This document shows positions 18,458-27,337 of a stretch of 64,000 bases of DNA, one piece after another. The stretch covers positions 15,570 through 79,569 of the forward strand of contig NZ_JAUOQM010000005.1 of the NCBI RefSeq assembly GCF_030547685.1, given 5' to 3'. A program made the translations under genes and the position numbers. How positions within the stretch are numbered: the first letter of the stretch is position 1; every line of letters begins with the position of its first letter. The stretch comes from Gilvimarinus sp. 2_MG-2023 (GTDB lineage: Bacteria; Pseudomonadota; Gammaproteobacteria; Pseudomonadales; Cellvibrionaceae). Below the pieces are notes generated by a model. It searched no databases, was not told where the DNA came from, and saw nothing but the letters and a program-made list of their open reading frames with translations.

Positions 18458-19129
18458 ATGCCCAGCTCAGCTGCAATAGATGTTAATGCCATTACCTATG
18501 GCCACAATCACGGCCCCCACTGGCACCTACCCAGCTGGCAGGTTTTGGCCGGGCAAGCGGTGTTTTTACAGGCGCCCTCCGGGGCAGGTAAGTCCACACT
18601 GCTGAGTGTGCTAGCGGGGTTGCAGCCTGTACAATCTGGCCAACTCAAGGTATTGGGAGAACCGCTGCACAAACGCCGTACGGCGCAGACGGCACCGTGG
18701 CGCGCCCGGCAACTGGGTATTATTTTCCAAGACTTAAATTTGCTCGATTATTTAAGCTGTTTGGATAATATTTTGCTGGCCGCGCACTTTGGCAAAAACA
18801 AACAACCCGAGTTAGAGCAAAAGGCTCACCAATTACTGCAAAGGCTAAATCTGCCCGCCGATATTTTGCACAAAAAAGCCTGCGCACTCAGCGTGGGACA
18901 GCGCCAGCGCGTCGCCATTGCCCGGGCGTTAATCAATGACCCGCCCCTGCTATTGGCCGACGAACCCACCTCTGCTCTGGACGACAACAATAGCCAGGAC
19001 TTTATGACTCTGCTGTTTGAGTTGGTGCGAGAGCGCCAATGCACCTTGATACTTGCCAGCCACGACCGGCGCCTTAGCAGAGAGTTCGACCAACACATAG
19101 CGCTGTGTGATCTGAGTCAATCACTATGA
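18458..19129 (+). CDS. LolD/MacB-type ABC ATPase of the Zrg-like zinc system
   Basis: A 223-residue ATPase with Walker A APSGAGKST, signature LSVGQRQRVAIARAL and Walker B LLLADEPTSALD, of the LolD/MacB/FtsE class. An N-terminal YGHNHGPHWHLP segment (residues 14-24) holds four His, unusual for such ATPases and a possible zinc contact. The next gene overlaps by 4 bp. With the FtsX-like permease and ZrgA/DUF3299 proteins, this looks like the Zur-regulated Zrg system known in Vibrio cholerae, not a lipoprotein exporter. Assignment of zrg letters is left open. Confidence 0.82.
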   Translation: MPSSAAIDVNAITYGHNHGPHWHLPSWQVLAGQAVFLQAPSGAGKSTLLSVLAGLQPVQSGQLKVLGEPLHKRRTAQTAPWRARQLGIIFQDLNLLDYLSCLDNILLAAHFGKNKQPELEQKAHQLLQRLNLPADILHKKACALSVGQRQRVAIARALINDPPLLLADEPTSALDDNNSQDFMTLLFELVRERQCTLILASHDRRLSREFDQHIALCDLSQSL

Positions 19130-20346
19130 TCTTTCGCCTCGCCCTACAAAGTTTGATTAGCCGGCGCTTTAGCGCTTGGGTTTGCATTGCCATGATCACG
19201 CTGAGCGCAATTGCCCTGCTCACCGTTGATACCCTATACCGTGGCACACAGTCTGCGTTTGGACGCAGCGTGCAAGGCATTGATTTAATCGTTGGCGCTC
19301 CCACCGGGGACATTAATTTGTTGTTATTTTCCGCGTTTCAAGTGGGCGCCCCCAGTCGTGAGTTAAGCTATGCAACCTTTACTCGCTGGCAGCAAGACTC
19401 AAACGTCAAGCGGGCGGTGCCGCTTATGTTGGGCGACAGCCACAAAGGCTACCGGGTTATTGGCACCAACTCACAATTATTTTCTCATATCGGCGCCATC
19501 TCGGAACGCGAAGTCTTTGCTCAAGGTCACGCCTTCAAGCAGGTGTTTGAAGTGACTTTGGGCCACGAGGTGGCACAGCAACTGGGTTACCACATAGGCG
19601 ATGAATTGATACTTAGCCACGGCCTCGGTAATCACAGCTTTCAACACCACGACGCTCGCCGTTTTCGCATCGCAGGTGTGCTTGCGGCGACGGGTACACC
19701 AATCGATAAAACCCTCCAGGTAAGCCTGGAAGGTCTTGAAGCTATTCACTGGCCGCCGGCTCAACTTGCTCAACTGCCCGAACAGTTGGCTATTGGCGAA
19801 AGCCCTGCTCTACAGCCGGATAGCATCGCCGCGTTTTACTTAACCCTCACGAACAAAGTTCGCACTTTTCAGGTTCAACGCGCTATTAATCAAAGTAAAA
19901 TCGAACCCAGCCAGGCAATTTTACCCGGTGTTGCCATTACCCAGTTGTGGTCAATGCTCGACTGGATCGAGGCCGCACTGTTAGGGCTGGGGGTACTCAC
20001 GGCGTTGGTTGCGACCATCGGCGTGCTCAGCACTTTGCTGACGCATCTGGATAAACGCATGAGTGAATTTAGATTACTGCAAACTTTGGGCGCATCGCGG
20101 CGCTACATTTTCACGTTATTGGGCTTAGAAACAGCGCTGTTAGTCACGCTTGGTCTTTTTACCGGCGTCGCCTTAACCATTACCCTGGAGCGCGGCCTCA
20201 CCGGTTTTGCTCAGAGCCAATGGGGCCTTTATTGGCCGTTAAACCTGCACTGGCCCTGGCTCATTGCCGCAATCCCCAGTGCTGCACTGGCAAGTGGCAT
20301 TTTACTCGCAGGTGTTGCAGCGCTGCGATTAAAACGCCGACTGTAA
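19126..20346 (+). CDS. FtsX-like ABC permease of the Zrg-like zinc system
   Basis: A 406-residue permease with one N-terminal membrane helix (about 15-35), a large periplasmic domain (about 45-270) that includes GNHSFQHHDARRFRIAG, and three C-terminal helices (about 280-400), the MacB/FtsX topology. These type VII permeases usually transmit force to periplasmic partners rather than import a solute, so how the system helps zinc uptake is unclear. ATGA overlap with the ATPase. Confidence 0.8.
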   Translation: MIFRLALQSLISRRFSAWVCIAMITLSAIALLTVDTLYRGTQSAFGRSVQGIDLIVGAPTGDINLLLFSAFQVGAPSRELSYATFTRWQQDSNVKRAVPLMLGDSHKGYRVIGTNSQLFSHIGAISEREVFAQGHAFKQVFEVTLGHEVAQQLGYHIGDELILSHGLGNHSFQHHDARRFRIAGVLAATGTPIDKTLQVSLEGLEAIHWPPAQLAQLPEQLAIGESPALQPDSIAAFYLTLTNKVRTFQVQRAINQSKIEPSQAILPGVAITQLWSMLDWIEAALLGLGVLTALVATIGVLSTLLTHLDKRMSEFRLLQTLGASRRYIFTLLGLETALLVTLGLFTGVALTITLERGLTGFAQSQWGLYWPLNLHWPWLIAAIPSAALASGILLAGVAALRLKRRL

Positions 20347-20560
20347 GCAACCCAAAAACCAGTTTGGCAGATTACGGCAAGCCCTACCTCTAAACGTCAA
20401 CCACTCACCTGCTCTTGCAATTGGCCATCATCCATACCTGTCTTGCTCAAGACTCTGCTAGACCATGCTGTTGAGCCATGAGCGCTAGCACTGCCACGCA
20501 ACACCAAGACTGGCGGCGAAAATTTTCACTCGCCGGTGCGGACTAATTTTTTTGTGCAAA

Positions 20561-20594
20561 AAAAAAGCCTTAACCCACCAAAGTAGATTAAGGC
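20561..20594 (-). terminator. Terminator after the metallophosphoesterase gene
   Basis: Arms GCCTTAA (20567-20573) and TTAAGGC (20588-20594), with an A-run at 20558-20566 that is the T-run for minus-strand transcription. It lies 110 bp past the stop of the minus-strand gene. The rest of the 357-bp gap 20347-20703 shows no gene or other signal to me. Confidence 0.65.
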
Positions 20595-20703
20595 CAAAAG
20601 CGAGGTACTCTGTTCAGCCGTCACACAATGACCGCGAGCAGACGATTAAAAAACTTACTGCATTGTTCTTTTCAGCAGGCCGACGCAAGCCTGCCCGCTA
20701 ACA

Positions 20704-22404
20704 CTAGCGTTCAACCAAAACTCGAACCACTTTGTTGTACTGGCGATGATCGAATTCGCCCGTCGCCATACCCGCGTCATCCATAACCGGAAACACAAAG
20801 CGCGGAGTCATAACAACTTCGTAGTTGTAATCGCCTGAGGGGCGTACTTCCACCTCAAGAAACCCATAGTGCTTGCCGCCTGACACTAACTTATTACCGT
20901 CCCACACTTCAGGGGCATCGCCGTGCGCGCTCCAGTGTGTTGCTTGCGCATCTGAAGGCAGCAGGTCGAAAGGCACATAATCGGTGGTTGGTGGGTAACC
21001 CGGACCGCGCAAACCGTCGCCGGCAAAGCCCACGTCCCAGTAACTCACACCATCGATATTAACGTACTCAAGCAATTCATCGTGCCCGGACAGTACCGCA
21101 GTTACACCATAGCGCTGGAACAATTCGTGATAAATACGCATTGGCATACCAGACTGACTGTCCTCACCATTGGCAATACCGGCCGAGCCCGAAGGCATGC
21201 TGTGAACACCAGTACCAAAGGCGCTGTGGTGATACTGTACAAAAATGACCTGACCCTGTGCCTGTGCATCGGCCAATTCACTCAAGGCCCAGTTCCACTG
21301 CTCAGTACCGCGGTTAAAGTCCGGCACGCGTGAGGCTGCGCCATCAATAAACAAGTTGGTATCTTGACTGGGGTCAGCGTCGTTACCATTAGAAGAATCC
21401 AGAGTGATTAAAGTGACCGGGCCGTAATCAACACGGTAGTAACGTTTTTCATAACGATCATCACTGGCCTGATTCGTCGGCAAGTCCCAATAGGTATCCC
21501 ACTTGTCGTATGAAAGCATTGATGCTTCAGCGTTATAACCTGGGTGCTCGGGGTGCCAATAGTTTTCGTGATTGCCAAGGGCGGGGAAGATCGGCGTAGT
21601 CGAGGCTAAAGTGCCCCACTCGCCCGCACTGTGACGCCAAAACTCATCCCAATCTAACTGACGACCACCTTTTTCCACCAAATCACCGGCAATCACCCAA
21701 AAGTCGGGGCTTCTTAGCTCAGCATACGCCAAGTTAGCCTTATAGCCCGTGGTTTGATCGACAGGGTACTGACGAGTGTAGGTATCAGGATCGGTTCCTA
21801 ATTTTTCGCCGCCGAGTGCCAGAGCACTGGCCGTCCAGCGTACGGTTTTTTCGGTCGACTCCGGCTCGGTTTCCATGTCCGACATGGTCACAAAACGAAT
21901 CGCTTCGCGGCTCTCTTTAGTTGGCGCTGTTTTAAAGCTCGAGGTAAATTCATCAGCACCGGGCTGAAGTACGGTGTAGCTATAAGATGCTCCGGGCTCA
22001 AGTCCATCCACCTGAACATAGTGCTTATACAAAGCCTGCGGTGCCTCTCCTTCGGCAACATCCGTATGTATGCCACCATAGTTTGAATCGCCGTGAATAT
22101 AGTCAACCTCAGAGGTGCCGTAGCTTATAGCATCCGTCGCTTGTATTTCCGATTCAAACGAGCCAACGCCTTCAACCTCAACCGTAGCCGACTCGGCTGC
22201 ACTACCAAACCAAATCACACTGATTGAGTTGGTGGTCGGGTTTTGCACATAAGGTAAAATATTAATCGTCGTAGGGTCGACCGGAGCAGGCGCTTCTACC
22301 ACTGGTGCTTCCACATCGGGAGTGGAAGTGCCTGAATCGCCACCGCAACCTACTAATACACTCACCCCTACTGCTAAGGCAGACTGTAAAAAATATGGTT
22401 TCAT
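20704..22404 (-). CDS. Secreted purple-acid-phosphatase-like metallophosphoesterase (lipoprotein)
   Basis: A 566-residue protein. A lipoprotein signal (SALAVGVSVLVGC) is followed by a short Pro/Ala/Val-rich linker, a fibronectin-like N-terminal domain (about 45-160), then a calcineurin-like phosphoesterase domain with DLVEKGGRQ, ALGNHENYW, QYHHSAFGTG and LSGHDELLE, which carry the two-metal ligands. The layout is that of plant-type purple acid phosphatases. Probable role: phosphate release from organic esters at the cell surface. Own terminator downstream. A 13-mer differing by one base from the Zur box occurs 310 bp before the start (22714-22726); significance doubtful. Confidence 0.82.
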   Translation of the reverse strand: MKPYFLQSALAVGVSVLVGCGGDSGTSTPDVEAPVVEAPAPVDPTTINILPYVQNPTTNSISVIWFGSAAESATVEVEGVGSFESEIQATDAISYGTSEVDYIHGDSNYGGIHTDVAEGEAPQALYKHYVQVDGLEPGASYSYTVLQPGADEFTSSFKTAPTKESREAIRFVTMSDMETEPESTEKTVRWTASALALGGEKLGTDPDTYTRQYPVDQTTGYKANLAYAELRSPDFWVIAGDLVEKGGRQLDWDEFWRHSAGEWGTLASTTPIFPALGNHENYWHPEHPGYNAEASMLSYDKWDTYWDLPTNQASDDRYEKRYYRVDYGPVTLITLDSSNGNDADPSQDTNLFIDGAASRVPDFNRGTEQWNWALSELADAQAQGQVIFVQYHHSAFGTGVHSMPSGSAGIANGEDSQSGMPMRIYHELFQRYGVTAVLSGHDELLEYVNIDGVSYWDVGFAGDGLRGPGYPPTTDYVPFDLLPSDAQATHWSAHGDAPEVWDGNKLVSGGKHYGFLEVEVRPSGDYNYEVVMTPRFVFPVMDDAGMATGEFDHRQYNKVVRVLVER

Positions 22405-22740
22405 TACATTATTTCCTAGATTAATTAATTAACAAATCCATTTTTATTTCATCAACCAATATCGATCAATCTGTATGCAAAGGCGATTTATTGACATAAC
22501 TATAGCGTCAGCAAGGGGCCAATAACGGCATGCTGATCAATCAAAGTTTGGGGTGAATCCGTATGAAAGGTCTTTTCCTTAAGGGCGAGAAAAGAGTAGT
22601 TCGTAAATATTTCGCTTTGGTTACGACGATGTTAAGTATTTAATTTTTACACCGAAGGGTTAAATTTTATAGCGGCCATCAACCGTATGTAACAGACAAT
22701 CAAGACTCCAGTAGTTATTACATAACTTAACTCGCAACAA
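22405..22740. other. Spacer between metallophosphoesterase and PL18-type lyase genes
   Basis: No gene seen. AT-rich sequence before the metallophosphoesterase start includes CTTTTCCTTA (22572-22581), also found before the PL7-type gene, and GTTATTACATAAC (22714-22726), one mismatch from the Zur core. The terminator of the next gene closes the spacer. Confidence 0.4.
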
Positions 22741-22769
22741 AAAAGCCGTGGGAAATTCCCCACGGCTTT
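22741..22769 (-). terminator. Terminator of the PL18-type lyase gene
   Basis: Arms AAAGCCGTGGG and CCCCACGGCTTT around AAATT, with a T-run for the minus strand. It starts 31 bp after the stop of the lyase gene. Confidence 0.8.
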
Positions 22770-22799
22770 ATGTCACACAACGAATTAAACGGTTAGTTC

Positions 22800-24473
22800 T
22801 TAGTCGGTAATACGCGTATAGGTTACATTCGTCATGGTAACGGTTGACTCGGTAATCCCTAGGTCATTAAAGCAATCGGCAAATGAGCCAGAATCGCCGG
22901 ATTCACCGCAGTTTTCCATACTATAGGTATCTTGCGACTGCAGGTAGTTACCAAACTTAAAGTAAGACTCGGAGTCGTCTTCTACCGGAATACCAAAACT
23001 ATTACCCATGCCATAAACCGTGACATAGCCATAATCGTTCACTACGCGCAAATCGAAAGTATCGCCACTGCGGATTGTGCCCAGCGCGTATTTCTCTTCG
23101 TTGCCGCTGGTGTTACGCAGACGCACATAGACATCAAAAATACCGTTGCCTGCAACACTGTCATCGAAGCCAGACTCGGACGAATCCGATACATACAGTT
23201 TCATAATGGTGCCGGTATCGCTGGCATGGTGCTGCGCGACAATGGTTTTACCCGCATCGGACATATCCACTTTAACATCGGCCTCGAACACCTCGTAAGT
23301 ATCGGTCATGGCAACACGCAAGCTGCTTTTGACTTTATACTCATGGCGCCAGCCGTTACCATTAGGCGAGGTATAACGAGCCTCTAATGGTAAAAACCGC
23401 AGAGTCGATGAGTTTACCAGCGGGTTCGGATCATCCCCTTCGAGATCAAAGATACTTCCGTTAGTGATGTTGCTGGGAATGTCTGAACCAGAGCCACTAC
23501 CGTTATCACCGCCGCCGTTATCTCCTCCACCGGAACCGCCGCTGCCATACACCTCAACTTCGGTGATATTGGTCCAGCTAGTGCCCGCAGTATTATCAAA
23601 GGTTTTTACCCGAATTTGTTGTGCATCGATATCGGTGATATCAAAGACTTCAATACCGGCTGTCGAGCCCGTGCTAACGTCATCGTACACCTTGGTCCAA
23701 GAGCCACTGGTGCCAGGGCGTGCGTAAATCTCAAAGGTATAAGCGCGCGAATCTCCACGCCCCCAAGCAATACCGACCTCGGTCACTTCGCTGGTTTCTT
23801 CCAACTGAACCGTTAAATTAACCGGCGATCCGGATGCCGCCCAACGAGAGGCCCAGGCCGTATTACCATCCACTGCTTTAGAGGCGGGATAGCTGGAGTG
23901 ACTGCTGCCATCGTCAAACGCCGTATCTATGGCAAGTTTACCGCCGCTGGTGCCACCGCTATCGCCATCACTGCCGCCATCATCCACACGATGCAATTCC
24001 CACTGCTGGTTGATATTGCCGCTGTTGGAATTCCACAGATAAATGGACTGCCGATCGGCCGCCCCACCGTTGCCATCGAGAGAGAAGCCCGAAGCATTGC
24101 GCTTTGCAAAGCGGTAAATTTCGCTGCCAGAATACACTTTCACTTTGGCGAAGTGCTGATCATAATCATTGCTGTCACAGGTTTGCAGAGTGACCGCTTG
24201 ACGGCGCGATGCGCCACTGCCGGCATCCCAACATAAGTTCGTATTTTGTTTTTTGTAGGCGTAATAGCCATCACCGCGGTCGAGCTGGACCCACTGTTGA
24301 TTGACGTTATTAAGATTAGTCGCCCATAGGTACAATTGTTGGCCAACTTGAGAGCCGCCATTACCGTCAATGGCATAGCCAGTGTCAACTTTCTCCATCA
24401 CAAAGGTGGCCCCATGGGCCATAGAGCCCATGAGCGCCAAGGTAGAGGCCAGTAAAAATTTTTGAATTTTCAT
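22800..24473 (-). CDS. Secreted alginate lyase, PL18 type, with CBM13 and CBM32
   Basis: A 557-residue exported enzyme from the ATG at 24473 (AAAGG before it); the frame could extend 9 residues. Modules: signal peptide 1-21, ricin-type CBM13 (about 22-165, with QQW repeats), CBM32/F5-8C (about 180-310), a GGGDN linker, and a catalytic beta-jelly roll (about 335-557). The catalytic part has AQHHAS, YFKFGNYLQSQDT and a C-terminal VTMTNVTYTR, resembling the PL18 alginate lyases of Pseudoalteromonas and Saccharophagus; PL7 is the alternative. It would cut alginate outside the cell. Its front end is nearly identical to that of the next gene. Confidence 0.8.
   Translation of the reverse strand: MKIQKFLLASTLALMGSMAHGATFVMEKVDTGYAIDGNGGSQVGQQLYLWATNLNNVNQQWVQLDRGDGYYAYKKQNTNLCWDAGSGASRRQAVTLQTCDSNDYDQHFAKVKVYSGSEIYRFAKRNASGFSLDGNGGAADRQSIYLWNSNSGNINQQWELHRVDDGGSDGDSGGTSGGKLAIDTAFDDGSSHSSYPASKAVDGNTAWASRWAASGSPVNLTVQLEETSEVTEVGIAWGRGDSRAYTFEIYARPGTSGSWTKVYDDVSTGSTAGIEVFDITDIDAQQIRVKTFDNTAGTSWTNITEVEVYGSGGSGGGDNGGGDNGSGSGSDIPSNITNGSIFDLEGDDPNPLVNSSTLRFLPLEARYTSPNGNGWRHEYKVKSSLRVAMTDTYEVFEADVKVDMSDAGKTIVAQHHASDTGTIMKLYVSDSSESGFDDSVAGNGIFDVYVRLRNTSGNEEKYALGTIRSGDTFDLRVVNDYGYVTVYGMGNSFGIPVEDDSESYFKFGNYLQSQDTYSMENCGESGDSGSFADCFNDLGITESTVTMTNVTYTRITD
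23530..23935 (-). repeat. Copy A of duplicated CBM32 coding segment
   Basis: This stretch and 25483-25885 encode the same CBM32 with a single residue change (TFDNT versus TFENT). The DNA differs at many third codon positions but hardly elsewhere. Confidence 0.85.
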
Positions 24474-24676
24474 TACAGTAATACCTTTATTATTAGTCAA
24501 ACGTGACTAAAGCTAAGTAGCTGCGCACAAGGGGGCAACACTTCACTGCAAGCAGGAGCTTTATCACGGTTGTGGGTATGAATTTTTAAATAATAGTGTC
24601 GCTCAAAATGACTGAACATCAAGAGCGACGAAGAAAAGCTCCCGCCCTTAATGGGCGGGAGTTAAGGGGAGAGCTA

Positions 24677-26419
24677 TCAGTGTTCTACCCAGTAGTCATA
24701 AACAACCACTTCACCATAGTTGTTCGACTTACCGGTTTCACTGCCTTCTTTTTCGGCATTACTTTGAGTGTAGTTACCGATTTTAAAGTAGGCATCATCG
24801 TAGCTCCGGTCCATCACGTAGTCGTTAGAACCATCGCGCACTAAGTACTGGCTGGCATTACCTGAGTTATAAGCACTTTCTAGGTTGCCATCTTCACTGT
24901 AGTACGCGTAGTGCTTGCCATTGACCACTTCAAAAATAACCTCGTGGACGGTGCCTAGGCTATAGTTATTGGTAATGGTTACATCGCTACGCAACTTCCC
25001 ACCGTTAAAGCTCAAGAACAGGTGGTCGTCTTCTAAACGCAACACCATAGCGTCATCGATACCATCATCTTTGTTACCGTGAATTTGAGTGGCAACCAAA
25101 TGACTTTTCACGATTGGCAAGTGAGTAATAGCCTGTTTCACATAAACCACGTGTGTACCCGAGGTGGTCCAGTAAATATCTGAACCGCCATCTGACTCGC
25201 GCTCGCGCAACTCTGAGCGAATATAATCAGAGTTAGGCGTTGATCCATTCCCGTCGCGTACCGGGGCATAAAACACTATGCCGTTACCCGCATTATTTAC
25301 ATAGAAGTACTCATTGTTGTCTTCACCACAAAGAGTTTTATCTTCTACGCCGTCAGGGTAGGTAATTTTCCACTGGTTACAGTTATCCATCAAATCCGAT
25401 GGAATATCGGCCGAGCCAGATGGAGGAGTACCGCCACCATTGTCACCGCCGCCGTTGTCGCCGCCACCGTTATCACCACCACCGGAGCCGCCGCTGCCAT
25501 ACACTTCAACCTCGGTAATATTAGTCCAGCTAGTGCCCGCGGTATTTTCAAAGGTTTTTACACGAATTTGTTGTGCATCAATATCGGTAATATCGAAGAC
25601 TTCAATACCGGCTGTCGAGCCCGTGCTGACATCGTCGTACACCTTGGTCCAGGAACCACTGGTGCCGGGGCGCGCGTAGATCTCAAAGGTGTAAGCGCGC
25701 GAATCTCCACGCCCCCAGGCAATACCGACCTCGGTCACTTCACTGGTTTCTTCCAGCTGAACCGTTAAGTTAACCGGCGACCCGGATGCTGCCCAACGAG
25801 AGGCCCAGGCCGTATTGCCATCCACCGCCTTAGAGGCAGGGTAGCTGGAGTGACTGCTGCCATCGTCAAACGCCGTATCTACATCAAGTTTGCCGCTGCT
25901 GGAGCCACCACCATCACTGCTGCCATCATCCACACGGTGCAATTCCCACTGCTGATTGATGTTGGTGTCACTGGAGTTCCACAGGTAAATAGACTGACGA
26001 TTTGCCGCACCACCGGCCCCATCTAACGAAAAGCCCGAGGCGTTGCGCTTCTCAAAGCGATAAATTTCAGTGCCGGAATAAATTTTCACCTTAGAGAACT
26101 GCTGGTTGTAATCGCCGTCATTACACGTTTCTAGAGTGACCGCTTGTCGGCGCGAACCGCCGCTACCGGCATCCCAACATAGATTCGTGTTTTGCTTTTT
26201 GTAGGAGTAATAACCGTTGCCACGGTCAAGTTGAACCCACTGTTGGTTGGCATTGTTGAGGTTGGTACCCCACAAGTACAGCTGCTGCCCCTCTTGGGCG
26301 CCGCCGTTGCCATCAATGGAATAGCCGGTGCCGTACTTTTCCATAACAAAAGTGGCCGCATTGGCAAAGCTGCCAGATAGGGCCAGGGGGATGAGTATCA
26401 TCAATTTATTGAGTTTCAT
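24677..26419 (-). CDS. Secreted alginate lyase, PL7 type, with CBM13 and CBM32
   Basis: A 580-residue exported enzyme from the ATG at 26419; a GTG three codons upstream is less likely. Modules: signal peptide 1-22, CBM13 (about 23-165), CBM32 (about 175-305), a longer GGGDN-repeat linker ending in TPPSGS, and a PL7 catalytic domain (about 345-580). PL7 hallmarks are all visible: RSELRE, QIHG and YFKIGNYTQS, which supply the Arg, Gln/His and Tyr of the active site. It cleaves alginate by beta-elimination at the cell surface or outside. Same strand as the PL18-type gene, 203 bp apart, separately transcribed. Confidence 0.9.
   Translation of the reverse strand: MKLNKLMILIPLALSGSFANAATFVMEKYGTGYSIDGNGGAQEGQQLYLWGTNLNNANQQWVQLDRGNGYYSYKKQNTNLCWDAGSGGSRRQAVTLETCNDGDYNQQFSKVKIYSGTEIYRFEKRNASGFSLDGAGGAANRQSIYLWNSSDTNINQQWELHRVDDGSSDGGGSSSGKLDVDTAFDDGSSHSSYPASKAVDGNTAWASRWAASGSPVNLTVQLEETSEVTEVGIAWGRGDSRAYTFEIYARPGTSGSWTKVYDDVSTGSTAGIEVFDITDIDAQQIRVKTFENTAGTSWTNITEVEVYGSGGSGGGDNGGGDNGGGDNGGGTPPSGSADIPSDLMDNCNQWKITYPDGVEDKTLCGEDNNEYFYVNNAGNGIVFYAPVRDGNGSTPNSDYIRSELRERESDGGSDIYWTTSGTHVVYVKQAITHLPIVKSHLVATQIHGNKDDGIDDAMVLRLEDDHLFLSFNGGKLRSDVTITNNYSLGTVHEVIFEVVNGKHYAYYSEDGNLESAYNSGNASQYLVRDGSNDYVMDRSYDDAYFKIGNYTQSNAEKEGSETGKSNNYGEVVVYDYWVEH
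25483..25885 (-). repeat. Copy B of duplicated CBM32 coding segment
   Basis: Partner of 23530-23935. The similarity continues less strictly through the CBM13 part and ends abruptly where the Gly-rich linker gives way to different catalytic domains. Confidence 0.85.
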
Positions 26420-27270
26420 AGCTAACACTTTTCTCTTATTTTATTGGTTTAGCTCAATACCTAAAGCGTGGGCACGCATTGGAGTCTTACTCCTATAGGT
26501 AGGATCGTTACAGCTGTGAGCACGTCGAAGACATTCGCCATACCGAAGGTATCAGTTAGGCTTTTATCATCGAGACTACTTAGAACGCTTATCACTACTC
26601 GGGGGTAAGCACTTCACTCGGGGTAGGAATCCTTTTCCTTATGAGTTTACTTTTCGCCTAATTTTGAGACTGTAAAATCAATATGTGCGAAGTCGACGGG
26701 CATCTTACGAAAAGCAATGTTGATATTTCAAGAGACCGCTCCAAAAGAGGGCGGAGTGTTCCCGTTAACGATACCAATAGAAACAAATATTCACGGCTAC
26801 CAAACACGCATATTCATTTAAAGAATATACAAAAGGGGGCAGCGGTTATTTAACATTATTAAAATTTGAATATTTTCTGTTTTTGCGTCCGAATACACAT
26901 AAATAATGTGACGCAGTTCACACTTTAGCCAAATCTGGACTTAAGTAACATTTTCTTATTATAGCTAGGCGGTGTATCGCGCCAACTGTCGTATTTATCC
27001 ACAATACAATTGTTAAACCGTCACAAGACACCTTTTTTGGGCCGTAAGTCAGAGAGCTGGTTCGCTTTAACGCGCTACAATCTGCCGACACTGGTAATCG
27101 GTACGAACCTATTACGTTATATGGTGCTATCGATCAGTTTGGTAAGGTTTCACCTACCTGAAAGTCACACTCACGATCCAAATTCAGTCCTGAACTCGCG
27201 GGAGTTGGTATACGCGAAGACGGCTGATACGGCACCGCGCAATAATACTTCGTCTAGCGATAAGAGCATG
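26420..27270. other. Long non-coding spacer before the PL7-type lyase gene
   Basis: About 850 bp without a supported gene. Near the lyase it holds GGGGGTAAGCACTTCACT (26601-26618), which resembles 24531-24547 before the PL18-type gene, and CTTTTCCTTA (26632-26641). A 94-residue plus-strand frame at 27010-27294 ends inside the terminator hairpin and has no family features, so I do not call it. The size of the spacer suggests extensive promoter control or a decayed gene. Confidence 0.4.
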
Positions 27271-27308
27271 AAAAAAACCGACAGGCATGTCTAAGACATG
27301 CCTGTCGG
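27271..27308 (-). terminator. Strong terminator of the uronate operon
   Basis: A perfect 14-bp stem, CCGACAGGCATGTC with GACATGCCTGTCGG and a TAA loop (27278-27308), followed for the minus strand by seven T. It lies 30 bp after the stop of the lipoprotein gene that ends the operon. Confidence 0.85.
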
Positions 27309-27337
27309 AAAGAGACGAGAATCGCCCTGAGAAGAAG

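Noticed and set aside
18458-20346. Lipoprotein-release (LolCDE) or macrolide (MacAB) system
   Set aside because: No LolE/LolC pair or MacA-like adaptor; the Zur box and DUF3299 partner point to a Zrg-type zinc system.
25430-25480. GGGDN-coding repeats in the lyase linkers, considered as a short tandem repeat or CRISPR-like array
   Set aside because: In-frame Gly/Asn/Asp linker codons without spacers; ordinary interdomain linker.
27010-27294. 94-residue plus-strand frame in the long spacer before the PL7-type lyase
   Set aside because: It ends inside the terminator hairpin of the opposite operon, has no ribosome site and no family features.
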